Part shown: piece after piece, positions 46,551 to 60,416 of the stretch
Numbering within the stretch: the first letter of the stretch is position 1
How the letters are laid out: each line of letters opens with the position of its first letter
From: Conus ventricosus
Lineage: Eukaryota; Mollusca; Gastropoda; Neogastropoda; Conidae
Length of the DNA: 64,000 nucleotides
Direction: 5' to 3'
Assembly (NCBI GenBank): GCA_018398815.1
Contig: CM031614.1
Span: 57,065,064-57,129,063 of the forward strand
Made by a program: the position numbers and the translations under genes
Notes under the pieces: model-generated
What the model saw: the letters and a program-made list of their open reading frames with translations, nothing else
Database searches by the model: none
What the model was told of the DNA's origin: nothing

Positions 46551-49500
46551 TGTCAAATTTCCCAAACCTCTCTTGTCTTGGGGCCAGTGTGAATTGTGTG
46601 TGAAGAATGATTGACTCCCAAGTGGTGGGAGGAGACGACATGATGGTAGAGATTTGAATTGTCCTGAGGGAGAACAGAGCGTCTGTGAACCTGGTCACAG
46701 ATGTGTTTGTATGTCTGTGTGTCTGTCTGTATGTGTTGATGGCTTTGGCTGGAAGCTGCTGGCTTGACTTCATGGTGGACTGGGTCATGGGAAGCCTTGT
46801 TAGTGATGGAGTGTGTTTGACAAAGCCCTGGTAACGTCAGATCATGTTGCTGAAAGCCCCGTTGGGAACAGATTGTGTTTTAGGAAGAAATTTTTACGAT
46901 TACAGAAAGCCCTGCGGCAGAAAGCTCTGTTAACAGCAGAGAAGTTGCAAAAAGCCATGTTAGCAGTAGATGGTGTTGTAGAAAGCCCTGTTAACAACAG
47001 ATTGTGTTGTAGGATGCTCTTTTAAAAGGTTACGAAAGCCCTGCCAGCAACAGACGGTTCTGTAGAACAACAGACGGTTTTGTCGAATGTTAATGCTGGA
47101 TTGTGTTGTATTAATAAGAAGAGTTGTTAATGCGGATTGTGTCGTAAGAAGTGATGTTAATGCAGGTAGTCTTGTAGGCACTGCTGTCAGAGAGACACTG
47201 CTGTCAGATAGAGTTCAGGGCACTGGGATCATAGTGGCACCATGGTAGTTCAGCGTCCCTAGATGATTAATGCAGCAGACTCTTTGGCAAATAAAATGTG
47301 GGAGAGGGCACGGTGTGATCAGAGTGGCTAGGGATAATCAGGAGGTAAACTAAATCTGATCTGACTCGGATTTGGGAAGCCCTGTCAGTTCATTTGGTGT
47401 TGGTGACAAACATTCCCAGGTTGTGAGAGGAGGACTGACCTAGTGGACATTCTGTATAGACAGATGTTTTTTTTTCCCTTGGGGGGGGGGGGGGGGGGGG
47501 GTTGGAGGATTACTTGGCATGGGACTGTCGCGTGTGCAATGTGAGTGTGTGTGGCCGACCCATTTTTCCAATCATGGTCACTCTTTAGACAGAGCACAGA
47601 GAAATTCTGCAGGCTTACAGTGATCCATCTTTGTCAGACAAGGAAGGATCTGTCCTCAAGCAGGAGAAGTTGTGGATGCATTAGTCAGATCGTTCTCTCC
47701 AAGTCTGAGGCTATGTGACTCAGAAATATGTTTTGAATGCCCAGGTTTAAGAGATGTGGCTTGTTCATTGTCAGGTCCAGGTGGTCTGCCCCCAAACGTG
47801 TGTCGTCAACGGTGGATGGAGTGTGTATGGCTATTTTGAACCGTAATGAGCTGGTTTGAGTTAAAGTGGATTAAAAAAAGAATGTAAGCTAGTAAGATCA
47901 TTCCATGAGGTTTTATAAAACACTGTAACAATGTAGAGGAGAAGCAAACTGCTATATCTAGTCGTTTGGTCATTGTTTGTTTTTTTCCCTATGTCGTGAG
48001 ATTTGTATCTGTGGTTTTTTTTTATATAGAGATATATTTTAATGTTTTGAGAGTTATCGTCTGTGGTCTATTTGTCAGTGGTTGATTTTACTTGCAGCTG
48101 TTTGCTTGTAGAGCCACTGTAACCCAACCATCCAGAAAACTTGCAGTATTATTTGATAGCATGGGGTGCATCCTGTGTTTCAACTGACAGTTGAAGAATC
48201 GATCGTGTGGAGACAGGGATCAAACTGAGCTTTGCGGAGGAACTGCTATTTCCTTGCCATGCCATTCCCACAGTTCCTTCAATGCCTGCAACTCTCTTCA
48301 TTGGCCTACAGTTCCTTCAATGCCTGCAACTCTCTTCATTGGCCTACAGTTCATTCAATGCCTACAGGTCATCCAGCCGCCTACAGTTTATTAATGCCTG
48401 CAGTTCTCAGTGCCTACAGTTTATTCAACGCCAGCAGTTCATCCGTTGTGCATAAGGGGGTGGAACTCGTCTGGTTCCATAGAGGGAGCAACAGAACCAA
48501 TACAAGGATGCCAGTAATTCAGGATGAACAGACCTGAAAACCACCCAGTTGTTTTCTTTTGGTCTCCCCAGTTTGTTCTCTTTTCTCCAGTGACACAGGC
48601 TTGTGCCAGACATGAAAGTCATCAGTCCTAGGAAAGTCGGAGGCACAAATTCTTTGCAGTGTCAGTCTGCAGCACTGAAAAGTATGTTGGTGTAGATCCT
48701 GTTAGAGGACAAATCAGAATCAGGAATTAGACGGAAAACAAATCAAGCTTTTTTTTTTTCGTCTCCGAGCTTGAACACACATCAGTTTCTTTTTTTTTTT
48801 TTTTTTTTTCCACACTTTGTTTCTAACTTAAAACCTGAAAAATGTTTTTAATCTAACAAGTGTAAACCTACACAGTGGTACAGAGGGTTGCAAGTTCTCT
48901 CTGTTGCTGTGTCAGGATGGGAAAAAGCCACGGGGTGTCACTGCTCTGTGAGACTTCTGGTGTCCGTCACCGTCGCTTAAACCTGTCGTCTGATAACTTG
49001 CTACAGGGCACTGGTGTGCATGGTTTGAAGTCCTGTTGACTCGTGATAGGGTCCTGGAAATGGATGAGGCCATGGTCAACCTGCTTGGAGAAACTGTACA
49101 AGGTCTGGCTTGTTGGTGATGAGGGACTGGCGGCATGTGTTGAGGTCATGAGAGTGAAGATGTGGATCTCTTGGCCCATAGAGTTCCTGGTGCCGAGGTG
49201 GTAGAGGCTATCCTGATGGGGATGATGCAGCCAGTCCGACGTTGAATCATTCCGGATAGAGTTGTAAGTCAGTGTTGTGGGGGCTAGGGGGTGTCACTGG
49301 TCTCTCTGTAGCTAGGCTGTAGTCTGACCATAATGTAGACAAAGTTTTATCTTTGGTGTCTGTCCGTGGTTTCTCTGGATGTCTGTGAGAGGATTCTGAT
49401 CTTCATGGCTGGCTGACTCCTGCATCAAGGCATTGGGGGGGATCCCCATAGCGCCTCAACGTTGCCGAACATTGTGTGTGTGCGTTTTTTTAAAACGTCG

Positions 49501-52500
49501 TTCATTATGCAGGTAGTGATTGTGACATGACTCTGTAGAAGGTGTGTGGTAGTGTAGGTGCTGTGTAGCAGTTGTTCATGTTAGTTGTTGTTGAACAGGA
49601 TGGAAGAGGGCAGCAGTCACACTGCCCCCTGTCTGTGATCCTGTATTGCTCACTGTGCTCCTCCCATCTCACCAGGAGATTGTCTGCGTGGAAGACTCAT
49701 TGGACTGGATTTTGTATACTGTGTGTTTCCAATGTAGTTTTCATTTTTATACCACCCTGCTCTCTGGCTGCCTGTGGCTGCCTGTCCTTAACAGAAGGAG
49801 CAGTCAACATGAGGCGTTTGCTTTGGGGTCTGTATCTCATCAACATTTTCACTTTTGTTTGTTTGTTTTTTTTGGTAATGATAGATTTAGAAGTTCGCAT
49901 AAACAGCACATTGATGCCTGCATCAGGGGAGGCAACTGAATCCAGGTGGCATGCATAAGAAGAGGGAACTGAATCCAGGCGGTGTCAAACAGGGTTGGAC
50001 AGTGAAGCTGAAGCGCTCAGACTGAACGGGCAAGGGGACGGCACTAACTCGCTGCGGTATAGCAACCAGCAGAAAACGAGCAGTTTGTAGCTGTGGTTGA
50101 TGGGCAATGCAGAACAGCGGGGTCTGTAGGCGAACAGTGCATTGTGGGACAGACTGGGCATGGACTGCACGACTGGTTTGCTCTGGGTGGCCTAGCTGCT
50201 TTTTGTCACTGGCGTTTCTGGTTGATTTGCTTTGTGTGTGTGTGTGGTTTTGTTTTTGCCACAATAAGTGGTGTTTTTTTTAAAGTTGTGTCCATAATGT
50301 TGAAGTCTGGCTGTTGATAGTACTGGTTTTGCAGCAATGACTGTCTTGTTATGTACTTGACATGTGTAGTTGTTGGATGTGGTTGCTAAAATTTTGAGTC
50401 ATTTTATGGTAAGGTTCATCATAGTGATATAGACTCGGAGGCCAGACATCAGACATTTTTTGATGGTGTGATTTTTGATCAAGCTTTAAGTGTCGAGATT
50501 GTCTCTCCTCCCTTCATTTTGAACCCCCTCGTCTCCTTCTCCATTCCCCCCCCTGGCTCTGGATGTAATGATTCACTGGCTGCAGGTCTGTGTTCCCTTT
50601 GGCCATCATGTTTCATGTCTGACTGTAGTGGTAGCATCAGACTTTGGATGTGAAATGATGGTAGTATAAATGGAACAACAAAACTTGCTCATTTCTTAAT
50701 TTGTTGCTGTTTTCCAAGGCTTGCTTTCATTTTTTCGCATTTTGTTCAACCATTCTCCGTAACGACCATCAAGAAGCAGGTTCAGGGAAGCAGTTCACTT
50801 TAAAGCGCTACTCTGTCCATGTTGAGTGTATTCCCATCTTTATAATCCTTGCCCCTCCCCCCCTCCTCCCCGATGTGAATGGGGGAAATGATGGGCAGGT
50901 GTGCTGCCAGAGGGCAGTTGGACTCTCCCCATGCAGGAGCTGGTATGAGTCAGGCTTCAGGATGTTGTGTAGCCAGTCTTGGTTCTTTGCCCTCCCCCAG
51001 AGACTTTCAAGAAATAAATACATGAATGGACAAGAAGAAAAGACAATGCTTGGTGAAGCCCCTGTGGGCATTGAAAGTCATAAGACATGCACCGAGTTGG
51101 TTCTGGGTCCGGTGCTCAGTGTTTTTGATGGACTGTTGACTTAATTGTCTGTACCTCCCTCATGGGGAAAACAGTGCATGAGCATCAGCAACCTAGGACT
51201 AGGAGGCCTGCTGTTTTCATTTGTGTTTTTCTTTTTTTTTTTCTTTTTTTTTTTAACTTCTTGTTTTCCTTGATAACACTCCGAACATAACATATGTAAC
51301 TTTTGCTCATTTAAAGGAAAGGTGACGGTCATCAGTCTGCCGTTTTTGTGTCTCTGAGACTGTCGGGTCTATCTCGGCAAAGTAATCCAGCATTAGAACC
51401 GATCTTCAGGGTTCGTAGAATCCCACTTGCTCTGCCCATTACCTTCCCTGCCCGTCTCGTTGGTGGCCATTCTTTTGTCGTCGAGTGGGAGGGCATGGGG
51501 GAGGGAGTGAGTGGGGGTGGAGAGATGGGAGGGGAAGGGTGGAGGGGTAGGGGAAAAAGGGCAGCAGATATACCTTATCTCTCAATGGTCAGGGAAATGC
51601 AATCCAGGATTTTGTACATTCCGCTCGTCACTGTTCACTCACTGGTTTTATTCAGCTCATGTGTGTAACATCAAGTTTTGTTGGGTGATTTGCCCTTATG
51701 TGACCGCCACATGAAACATCTGCAGAACTTGGTGGGGTTGGCAGAAAGGAGGGGGGGGGGGGGGGGCATCTAAAGTGAGCGCATTTATGATGTGTTACGG
51801 AGGTGTCTGTGGTGACAGCATTGTTTGAGGTATTCCTTAGCATGTTGAGCACTTTTTGTTGTGCCATGGTGACAGTGTATTTGGGTTTTTGTCCCTTCTG
51901 TTCATGTGTGCAGTTGTGGTTAGGTTTTTGTCTCGTTTTGTTTCCCTTTTGTTTAATGTAAGGGTGTGGTGATTTGTTTTTTTTCTTAATCTTTATTCCA
52001 GCCCTCAATCGCGTACGTTGAGTTTTTGAGTTAAGGAAAGGAGGTTGGATGAACATGTTATTTTCACTTTACAGAGGAAGCGGACAGAGAAAGATTTTTG
52101 TATGCTTTATTTCGTTTGTTTCACAACCACAAGTCTTTTTTTTTTTATTTGAGCTGTCCTGCACTCATTGGTCCCAATTTGAAAACATTGTGTGTGTCAC
52201 TAAATTGTATTTTTGAAGATGGAAAAAAAAAGTCCTAAAGAGCGGCATTAGGACCGGCTTGGCAGTATGTTTCCTGGGTCACATTTGTGTGACAGACGAC
52301 CGTGCTCAGATTTCTGAAGTTTTGCTTGATATATGTGTGTGTGTTTTTTTTTTTAAAAACAGCAACTAAAGTACAGCAGTCTGCTCAGCTGAGTTTCATA
52401 TGTTAGCATTGGCTGTTGACTGGGAGATGTTTCTCACTCTTGTTTCAAGATATTTAATTCCCATAATACTCATTTCTTTTTTTTTTTTTTCCATTTTGTT

Positions 52501-53470
52501 AATGGAATTATTTTAGGGGTGGGTGTGGGAGGGGTGAGCATTTCTTTTTATTCTGTTTACAGAAGCCTACTTTTCAGTTATATTTATTTTGTTTACATTG
52601 AGGATCGTTTTTAACGAAGTTAGTAAACGGAATGCATAACCATATCAATATGAATTACAATTGCATTTTGTGCTTCTCTCTCCCTCCATCCGTCTGTCTT
52701 CCTCCTCCTCTTGCCCTCTCTCTCTCTCTCTCTCTCTGTCTGTCTTTTATTTAACAATGAAGGGAGAGCTAGTTTCAGGATGACCGGACAGAGCTGCGCT
52801 GTGGGTCTATGGACATGTGGATGAGCAGAACAGGGGGTGGGGACATCTGTCAGTCCTTCACACAGGTTCTGGTTCATATGTTCCCACAGGCATTCTGAAA
52901 GGAGAGCGCTCAATGGCTTGACTGTTGCTGTTTGTTTTGATTTGGTTTTCGTTTTCTTAATTTTTACCTTGCTTCCCATCGAATGCTGTTTGTGTCTCTG
53001 TATAAGATGCTAGTTTGTCTTTACCAATTTTATTACCCCTGTGTTTTACACCCTTTCTCTTTCCCTCTGTAACGAATAGTTTTGTCCGTTGCACCGACTA
53101 GTTCTACATAGTCATTCTGTAGAATTTTTCGTATGTTTTTTAAAACTTGTCATGATATTTAAGATGTGTATGTAGACAAAGCCATTAGTGGAAGGATGTC
53201 GGATAACAGTAGGTTCATACACTACCTGTTTCATATACCTGTGTATACCATGAGCACATGTACTGTGATGTGATGTTTGTTGTCTATGTTGTATGTGCGT
53301 GCATATAGATATGTATATCTTACGGACATGTACACAGTCATCATCATGATCAGTCATTTTTGGCTCATCAGTTTGTGCATGTGTTCGCAGAGGGAGTCGA
53401 TTGGCTTCCACTCATGCACGTTACGGTGTGGATGTGAGCGATGAAATAAAGTGAAAAAATACTCTGGAGT
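46339..53470 (+). other. AP2A: Probable AP2A 3'UTR (~7.1 kb)
   Basis: No further coding signal follows the stop codon. The first strong cleavage context is AATAAA at 53445-53450, followed by a (GT)n run at about 53511-53530 that could be a downstream GU-rich element. Earlier AATAAA motifs occur near 47288 and 51008, so shorter forms are possible. The stretch contains a poly-G tract at 46381, an approximately 42-base poly-C tract at 46509-46550, degenerate ~34-bp repeats (46815-47150, agaaagccctgttaacaaca-like) and ~35-bp repeats (48268-48440, aatgcctgcaactctcttca-like). Its extent is inferred. Confidence 0.5.
53445..53450 (+). promoter_or_regulatory. Candidate polyadenylation signal AATAAA
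   Basis: AATAAA is followed within about 5 bases by an A-run and within ~65 bases by a GT-repeat. This is the canonical order for a cleavage/polyadenylation site. It is the best candidate for the distal AP2A transcript end, given that no other gene is seen nearby. Confidence 0.5.
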
Positions 53471-54489
53471 GAGGCTCTGTGTGGTAAGATGTGCGCTGCT
53501 TCTGAGTTAACGTGTGTGTGTGTGTGTGTGAGAGTTGAATGCATCTGAATGCCTTGGGACCATTACATGAGCCGGAGACATGAAGACGTCAGAGGGCAAC
53601 CTCCACCTCCCTCCTCCACCTCTTCTCTTTTCATGCATACCTCAGCTCTAAATGGCATTTTTCATCAGCCATGTGATGTTAGCTGCTAAAGTTGAAGAAG
53701 GAATTATGCGTGCCTCAACTTTTACGCTTCCCTTCTTCCCCACTCCCGCCCCCTACACACCACCTGCCCCTATGTCTCTTTTGTGCTTTCCTCTCCTCCA
53801 CCCTCCTTTAACCACACTCCAATCCCCTTTCCTCTGCACCTTCCATCAAGATTGGGGTAAACAAATGCAAATCAATAAACGAGAATATTCCCACATCTTG
53901 CCTTCTAATGAATACATAGGGTATCTCTCAATTGTAAACCTAGTATAAACTCTCCCACCCCAGACTGCAATGTTTTTGGCTTGTATGCTTGTGTGTTTGC
54001 TGGTACTCAATGCTTTAGAAATAGGAACCCCCTCCCACCCTCTGCTCAGCTCCACCCTCTCCTCATTCCCTGAGTTCTCCCCCTTTTTGGATGAGCTGAG
54101 CCATCTTGTAATGAGGTGTGCGACACATTTTATCTGCTGTTAGCCAGGATCAAAACTCCCCAAACACAGGAATACCAGTTGAAAGGAGATAATGAGCAAT
54201 AGTTTTTTTCTCTTTCAAATAAATAGTAGGTTTCCAGAAAATCCAAGCTTTCAACTTAACATGGTCCGATAAATGTAGATATCTTTCATTTTTAGGTGAA
54301 TGGAGTTACTCCCTTCACAATTTGTGGTAAAACACTTCAACGTGTTACACACAGTCCGTTTAAGTTCTTTTCCTTTCATCCAAGAAGAATTTGAAAAAAG
54401 GAAGTTAAGCAGTATCGATCAGTTTGATATAATAAGAAAATTAAATTATCGTAACCAGAATCAAAACTTAACGTCCTTATGTTGATTTG
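53471..54489. other. Intergenic, no recognised gene
   Basis: Contains a short (GT)n at 53511-53530 and C-rich stretches. No conserved coding signal. Confidence 0.5.
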
Positions 54490-57400
54490 AACCTTTAAGG
54501 CACTGTCGGTACAGACATTACAGAGGGAGTGGAGACCTATGTATGAGGCACTGTACAGAACATTACAAGGGGTAGTGGAGACCTTGTATGAGGCATTGTA
54601 CAGACATAAGGGAGAGTGGAGACCTGTGTATGAGGCAACTGTCGGCACAGACATTACAGGGAGAGTGGAGACCTGTGTATGAGGCACTGTCGGTACAGAC
54701 ATTACAAGGGGAGTGGAGACCTGTGTATTAGGCACTGTACAGACATTCCAGGGAGAGTGGAGACCTGTGTATGAGGCACTGTACAGACATTACAGGGGGA
54801 GTGGAGACCTGTGTATGAGGCACTGTACAGACATTACACGGGGAGTGGAGACCTGTGTATGAGGCACTGTACAGACATTACAGGGAGAGTGGAGACCTGT
54901 GTATGAGGCACTGTACAGACATTACACGGGGAGTGGAGACCTGTGTATGAGGCACTGTACAGACATTATACGGGGAGTGGAGACCTGTGTATGAGGCACT
55001 GTACAGACATTACAAGGGGAGTGGAGACGTATGTATGAGGCACTGTCGGTACAGACATTACAAGGAGAGTGGAGACCTGTGTATGAGGCACTGTACAGAC
55101 ATTACAGGCGGAGTGGAGACCTGTGTATGGCACTGTCGGTACAGACATTACAGGGAGAGTGGAGACCTGTGTATGAGGCACTGTACATACTTACAGGGGG
55201 AGTGGAGACCTGTGTATGAGGCAATGTACAAACAGTGCAGGGAGAGTGAAGACCTGTGTATGAGGCACTGTACAGACATTACACGGGGAGTGGGAGACCT
55301 GTGTATGAGGCACTGTACAGACATTACACGGGGAGTGGAGACCTGTGTATGAGGCACTGTACAGACATTACAAGGGGGAGTGGAGACCTGTATGAGGCAC
55401 TGTACAGACATTACAAGGGGGAGTGGAGACCTGTGTATGAGGCACTGTACAGACATTACAAGGGGGAGTGGAGACCTGTGTATGAGGCACTGTACAGACA
55501 TTACAAGGGGGAGTGGAGACCTGTATGAGGCACTGTACAGACATTACAAGGGGGAGTGGAGACCTGTGTTGAGGCACTGTACAGACATTACAAGGGGAGT
55601 GGAGACCTGTGTATGAGGCACTGTACAGACATTACACGTGGGAGTGGAGACCTGTGTATGAGGCACTGTCAATACAGACATTACAGGGAGAGTGGAGACC
55701 TGTTGTGAGGCACTGTCAGTACAGACATTACATGGGCTATGGGGACCTGTGTATGAGGCACTGTACAGACATTACAGGGGGGATGGAGACCTGTGTATGA
55801 GGCACTGTACAGACATTACAGGGGAATGGAGACCTATGTATGAGGCACTGTCAGTACAGACATTGCAGAGGGAATGGAGACCTATGTATGAGGCACTGTC
55901 AGTACAGACATTACAGAGGGAGTGGAGACCTATGTATGAGGCACTGTCGGTACAGACATTACAGAGGGAGGGTAGACCTATGTATGAGGCATTGTACAGA
56001 CATTACAAGGGGTAGTGGAGACCTATATATGAGGCACTGTCAGTACAGACATCACAGGGAAGTGGAAGCCTGTGTATGAGGCACTGTCAGTACAGACATT
56101 GCAGGGGAATGGCGACCTATGTATGAGCCTGTCCAGTACAGACATTACAGGGGGAATGGAGACCTATGTATGAGGCACTGTACAGACATTACAGGGGAAT
56201 GGAGACCTATGTATGAGGCACTGTCAGTACAGACATTCCAGGGGGAGTGGAGACCTATGTATGAGGCACTGTACAGACATTACAGGGGGAGTGGAGACCT
56301 ATGCATGAGACACTGTACAGACATTACAAGGGGGAGTGAAGACCTATGTATGAGGCACTATACAGACATTACAAGGGGGAGTGAGACCTGTGTATGAGGC
56401 ACTGTACAGACATTACAAGGGGGAGTGAAGACCTATGTATGAGGCACTGTACAGACATTACAAGGTGGAATGAAGACCTATGTATGAGGCACTGTACAGA
56501 CATTACAAAGTGGAGTGAAGACCTATGTATGAGGCACTGTACAGACATCACAAAGGGGAGGTGAAGATCTATGTATGAGGCAATGTACAGACATTACAGG
56601 GGAGTGGAGACCTATGCATGAGGCACTGTACAGACATTACATGGGAGTGGAGACCTGTATGAAGCACTGTACAGACATTACAGGGGGAGTGGAGACCTGT
56701 GTATGAGGCACTGTACAGACATTACAGGGGGAGTGCAGACCTATGTATGAGGCACTGTACAGACATTACACGGGGAAGTGCAGACCTGTGTATGAGGCAC
56801 TGTACAGACATTACAGGGGAGTGCAGACCTATGTATGAGGCACTGTCAGTACAGACATTACAGGGGGAATGGAGACCTATGCATGAGGCACTGTACAGAT
56901 ATTACAAGGGCTAGTGGAGACCTATGCTTGAGGCATTGTACAGACATTATAAGAGATAGTGGAGACCTATGTATGAGGCACTGTCAGGACAGACATTACA
57001 GGGGTAGTGGAGACTATGCATGAGGCACTGTCAGTACAGACATAACCAGGAAGGTGGAGACCTATGTAAGAGACACTGTCAGTGTAGACACTACAGGGGG
57101 GTGGAAACCTATGTATAAGGCACTGCACAGACATTACAAGGGGGAGTGGAGACCTATGTATGAGGCACTGTCAGTACAGACATTCCAGGGGAGAGTGGAG
57201 ACCTATGTATAAGGCACTGTACAGACATTACAAGGGGGAGTGGAGGACCTATGTATGGGCACTGTACAGACATTCCAGAGGGAATGGAGACCTATGTATG
57301 AGGCACTGTCAGTACAGACTTCCAGGGGGATGGGAGACCTATGTATGAGGCACTGTACAGACATTACAAGGGTGAGTGAAGACCTATGTATGAGGCACTG

Positions 57401-58770
57401 TACAGACATTACAAGGGGGAGTGAAGACCTATGTATGAGGCACTATACAGACATTACAAGGGGGAGTGAAGACCTGTGTATGAGGCACTGTACAGACTTT
57501 ACAAGGGGGAGTGAAGACCTATGTATGAGGCACTGTACAGACATTACAAGGTGGAGTGAAGACCTATGTATGAGGCACTGTACAGACATTACAAGGGGGA
57601 GTGAAGACCTATGTATTGAGGCACTGTACAGGCATTACAAAGGGGAGTGAAGACCTATGTATGAGGCATGTACAGACATTACAAGGGGGAGTGGAGACCT
57701 GTGTATGAGGCACCGTCAGTACAGACATTACAAGGAGGAGTGGAGACCTGTGTATGAGGCACTGTCAATACAGACATTACAGGGGGAGTGGAGACCTGTG
57801 TATGAGGCACTGTACAGACATTCCAGGGGGATGGGAGAACTGTGTATGAGGCACTGTACAGACATTACAAGGGGAGTGAAGATCTATGTATGAGGCACTG
57901 TACAGACATTACAATGGAGAATGGAGACCTATGTATGAGGCACTGTCAGTATAGACATTACAAGGAGGAGTGGAGACCTATGTATGAGGCACTGTCGGTA
58001 CAGACATTACAAGGAGGAAGTGGAGACCTATGTATGAGGCACTGTCAGTACAGACATTACAGGGGTAGAGGAGACCTGTATATGAGGCACTGTCACTACA
58101 GACATTACAGGGGGAGTGGAGACCTATGTATGAGGCTCTGTCAGCACAGACATACAAGGGGGAGTGGAGACCTATGTATGAGGCACTGTACAGCCATTAC
58201 AGGGGAGTGGGGACCTATGTATGAGGCACTGTCAGTACAGACATTCCAGGGAGAGTGGAGACCTATGTATGAGGCACTGTCAGTGTAGACACCACAGGGG
58301 AAGTGGAGACCTATGTATGAGGCACTGTCAGTACAGACATTACAGGGGGAGAGGAGACCTGTATATGAGGCACTGTCAGTACAGACATTACAGGGGAAGT
58401 GGAGACCTATGTATGAGGCATTGTACAGACATTACAAGGGAAGTGGAGACCTATGTATGTGGCACTGTACACACATCACAGGGGAAGTGGAGACCTATGT
58501 ATGAGGCACTGTCAGTACAGACATTACGGGGGGAGTGGAGACCTATGTATGAGGCACTGTACATACATTACTGGGTAAGTGGAGACCTGTATATGAGGCA
58601 CTGTCAGTACAGACATTACAGAGGGAGTGGAGACCTATGTATGAGGCACTGTCAGCACAGACATTACAGGAGGAGTGGAGACCTATGTATGAGGTACTGT
58701 ACAGACATTACAGGGGAATGCAGACCTATGTATGAGGCACTGTCAGTGTACAGCCATTACAGGGGGAGTG
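54490..58770 (+). repeat. 4.3-kb minisatellite, ~44-49-bp unit, roughly 95 copies
   Basis: Unit: gtacagacattacaaggggg, agtggagacctatgtatgag, gcact, with an optional gtca/gtcg block before gtacagac. The optional block is interspersed among units without it. Frames through it reach 203 codons (reading MYEALSVQTLQGEWRP-like repeats) but are products of the repeat. It ends abruptly at about 58772. Confidence 0.96.
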
Positions 58771-60125
58771 GAGACGACGAATCCCCCGACAATGGACCTA
58801 CGTTCGGTAGGGCAGAGTCTTGCGCTGTATAAGTAATGCACTTCATATGAATCTAAATCAAGATACCAACGAGAACAGAGTAGGAAATGTTGGATGATAC
58901 AAAGAAAATCGCCCTCCTCGCCAAACCGCCCTAACCAACGTAACACTTACCCCGTATCTCTTTCACTGTCCCAAACTAAGGGATTGCCTGCATCCCCTTC
59001 CTGGCCCCCCCTCGCCCCCCCCCCAACCACACCCCCACCCACCCACCCCCCCCCTTCACACACACACACACACACATCCCAGCCTAAGTATCAGCCCAAC
59101 ATCACAAAAAAATCAACATGAAAATATTTCAAAGGGAATTGAATCGAAGTTGCACAGCTTGTAAACAATTTCCGTTATTGTCAGTAGATGCCACAACAAT
59201 CTAGTCTCTATGTAGAGGCCGCTGAGCTGTCTTTCTGCGACTCGGTTGAAAGACTTATCTTGGATGAACTTATCTTTAACTTCCCTTACACTAGGAACCA
59301 CACAGTCCATTCTTGTCGACAGGAACAACCTGACCTCCGAGTTCGATCATCTGCAGCAGCATCCAGGGCCAGAAGATTTCCACCACAGCCTGGAGGTGAA
59401 GTGAGGACAGAAGGATGAAGTGGACGTAAGGATGGAGGGGGGTTAAGGGATATGGAGAACTCCGAGATAAGCATGGAAGACAAGGTGGTTTTTAGGTAAA
59501 TGAGAAATCATGGGGATACTCCAAGGGCAGTGCGTTTGGCATGCATGGAAACCTGGAATAGGTAATGTAAGTTCGGACGAAAGATGGCGGAAGATGGGAC
59601 GTCTTGTCGCAGTGGTGTAAACGTTCCTTGAAGTCGGCCATCCTCAGCCCCTACTCCCACCACTAAGCTCCCTAAAGGGGTGTCAAGGGAGCGAAATCTC
59701 TCACAAAGGGCCTTAAGCGCTTAAGACGACTATACTTTTCAGCGTGGTGGAGAAATGGATAGTTGGCCGATTAGCAATTATGCCTCGACCAGCGCAGATT
59801 TTGGAACTGTGTGAATGAGGTCGAAGTTGTCAGGTAACTGTCGGACGACAGTAGCCATTCAAAGCGGTGAAGACCCCTTCCTAGTTCGAACCTTCCTGAT
59901 AGCGAATGAGAGATAAATTCTTCCACCAGGACCTCGGGACATCAAGTGATGCCAACACTCTTTTGCTTCTTCACTCGGTATTGCTGTAAGGCACTGTGTT
60001 GATGTTGTTGTCAGGCTGATTGGAATGCGTTTGGTCAATATTGTCTTGGCTTTCTATCGGATAATTACTGTGTGAGTGACCCCCGAAGTTGTCGGAAATT
60101 TTCTATGTCCATTTGGTGAGAAGTG
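58771..60125. other. Intergenic, no recognised gene
   Basis: Includes a C-rich/(CA)n stretch at 59000-59075. The rest is unique with only short non-conserved frames. Confidence 0.45.
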
Positions 60126-60416
60126 GTTGTTTGCTAGTAGTAGTAGTAATAGTAGTAATGTAGGGACTTAATCAATTACATAGGCCGTTAAGCCTTTCAA
60201 TGTCCCCTCGTGTTATTATACTTTTATGACAGGGTTGAAAATGCATGCAATATAAATTTTCCTTCTTATTCATCAAAGCTTCTAAACTGTACTTTAAATT
60301 TCAAGTCTTCATCCAGCAAATTCTTAAAAACATTAGTATTTTTAGCAAATTTAAGTGCAGTTGGCAAACTGTTCCAGTTAGTAATAACTCTGTTACTGAA
60401 CTTGAATCTCCCCATA

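Noticed and set aside
46279..46788. Reverse-strand 172-codon Gly-rich frame
   Set aside because: It is created by poly-G/poly-C tracts and is antisense to the last AP2A exon.
54987..58832. MYEALSVQTLQGEWRP-like repeat protein of up to 203 residues
   Set aside because: The frame is open only because the unit lacks stops. It breaks wherever unit length varies, and no splice or promoter context was seen.
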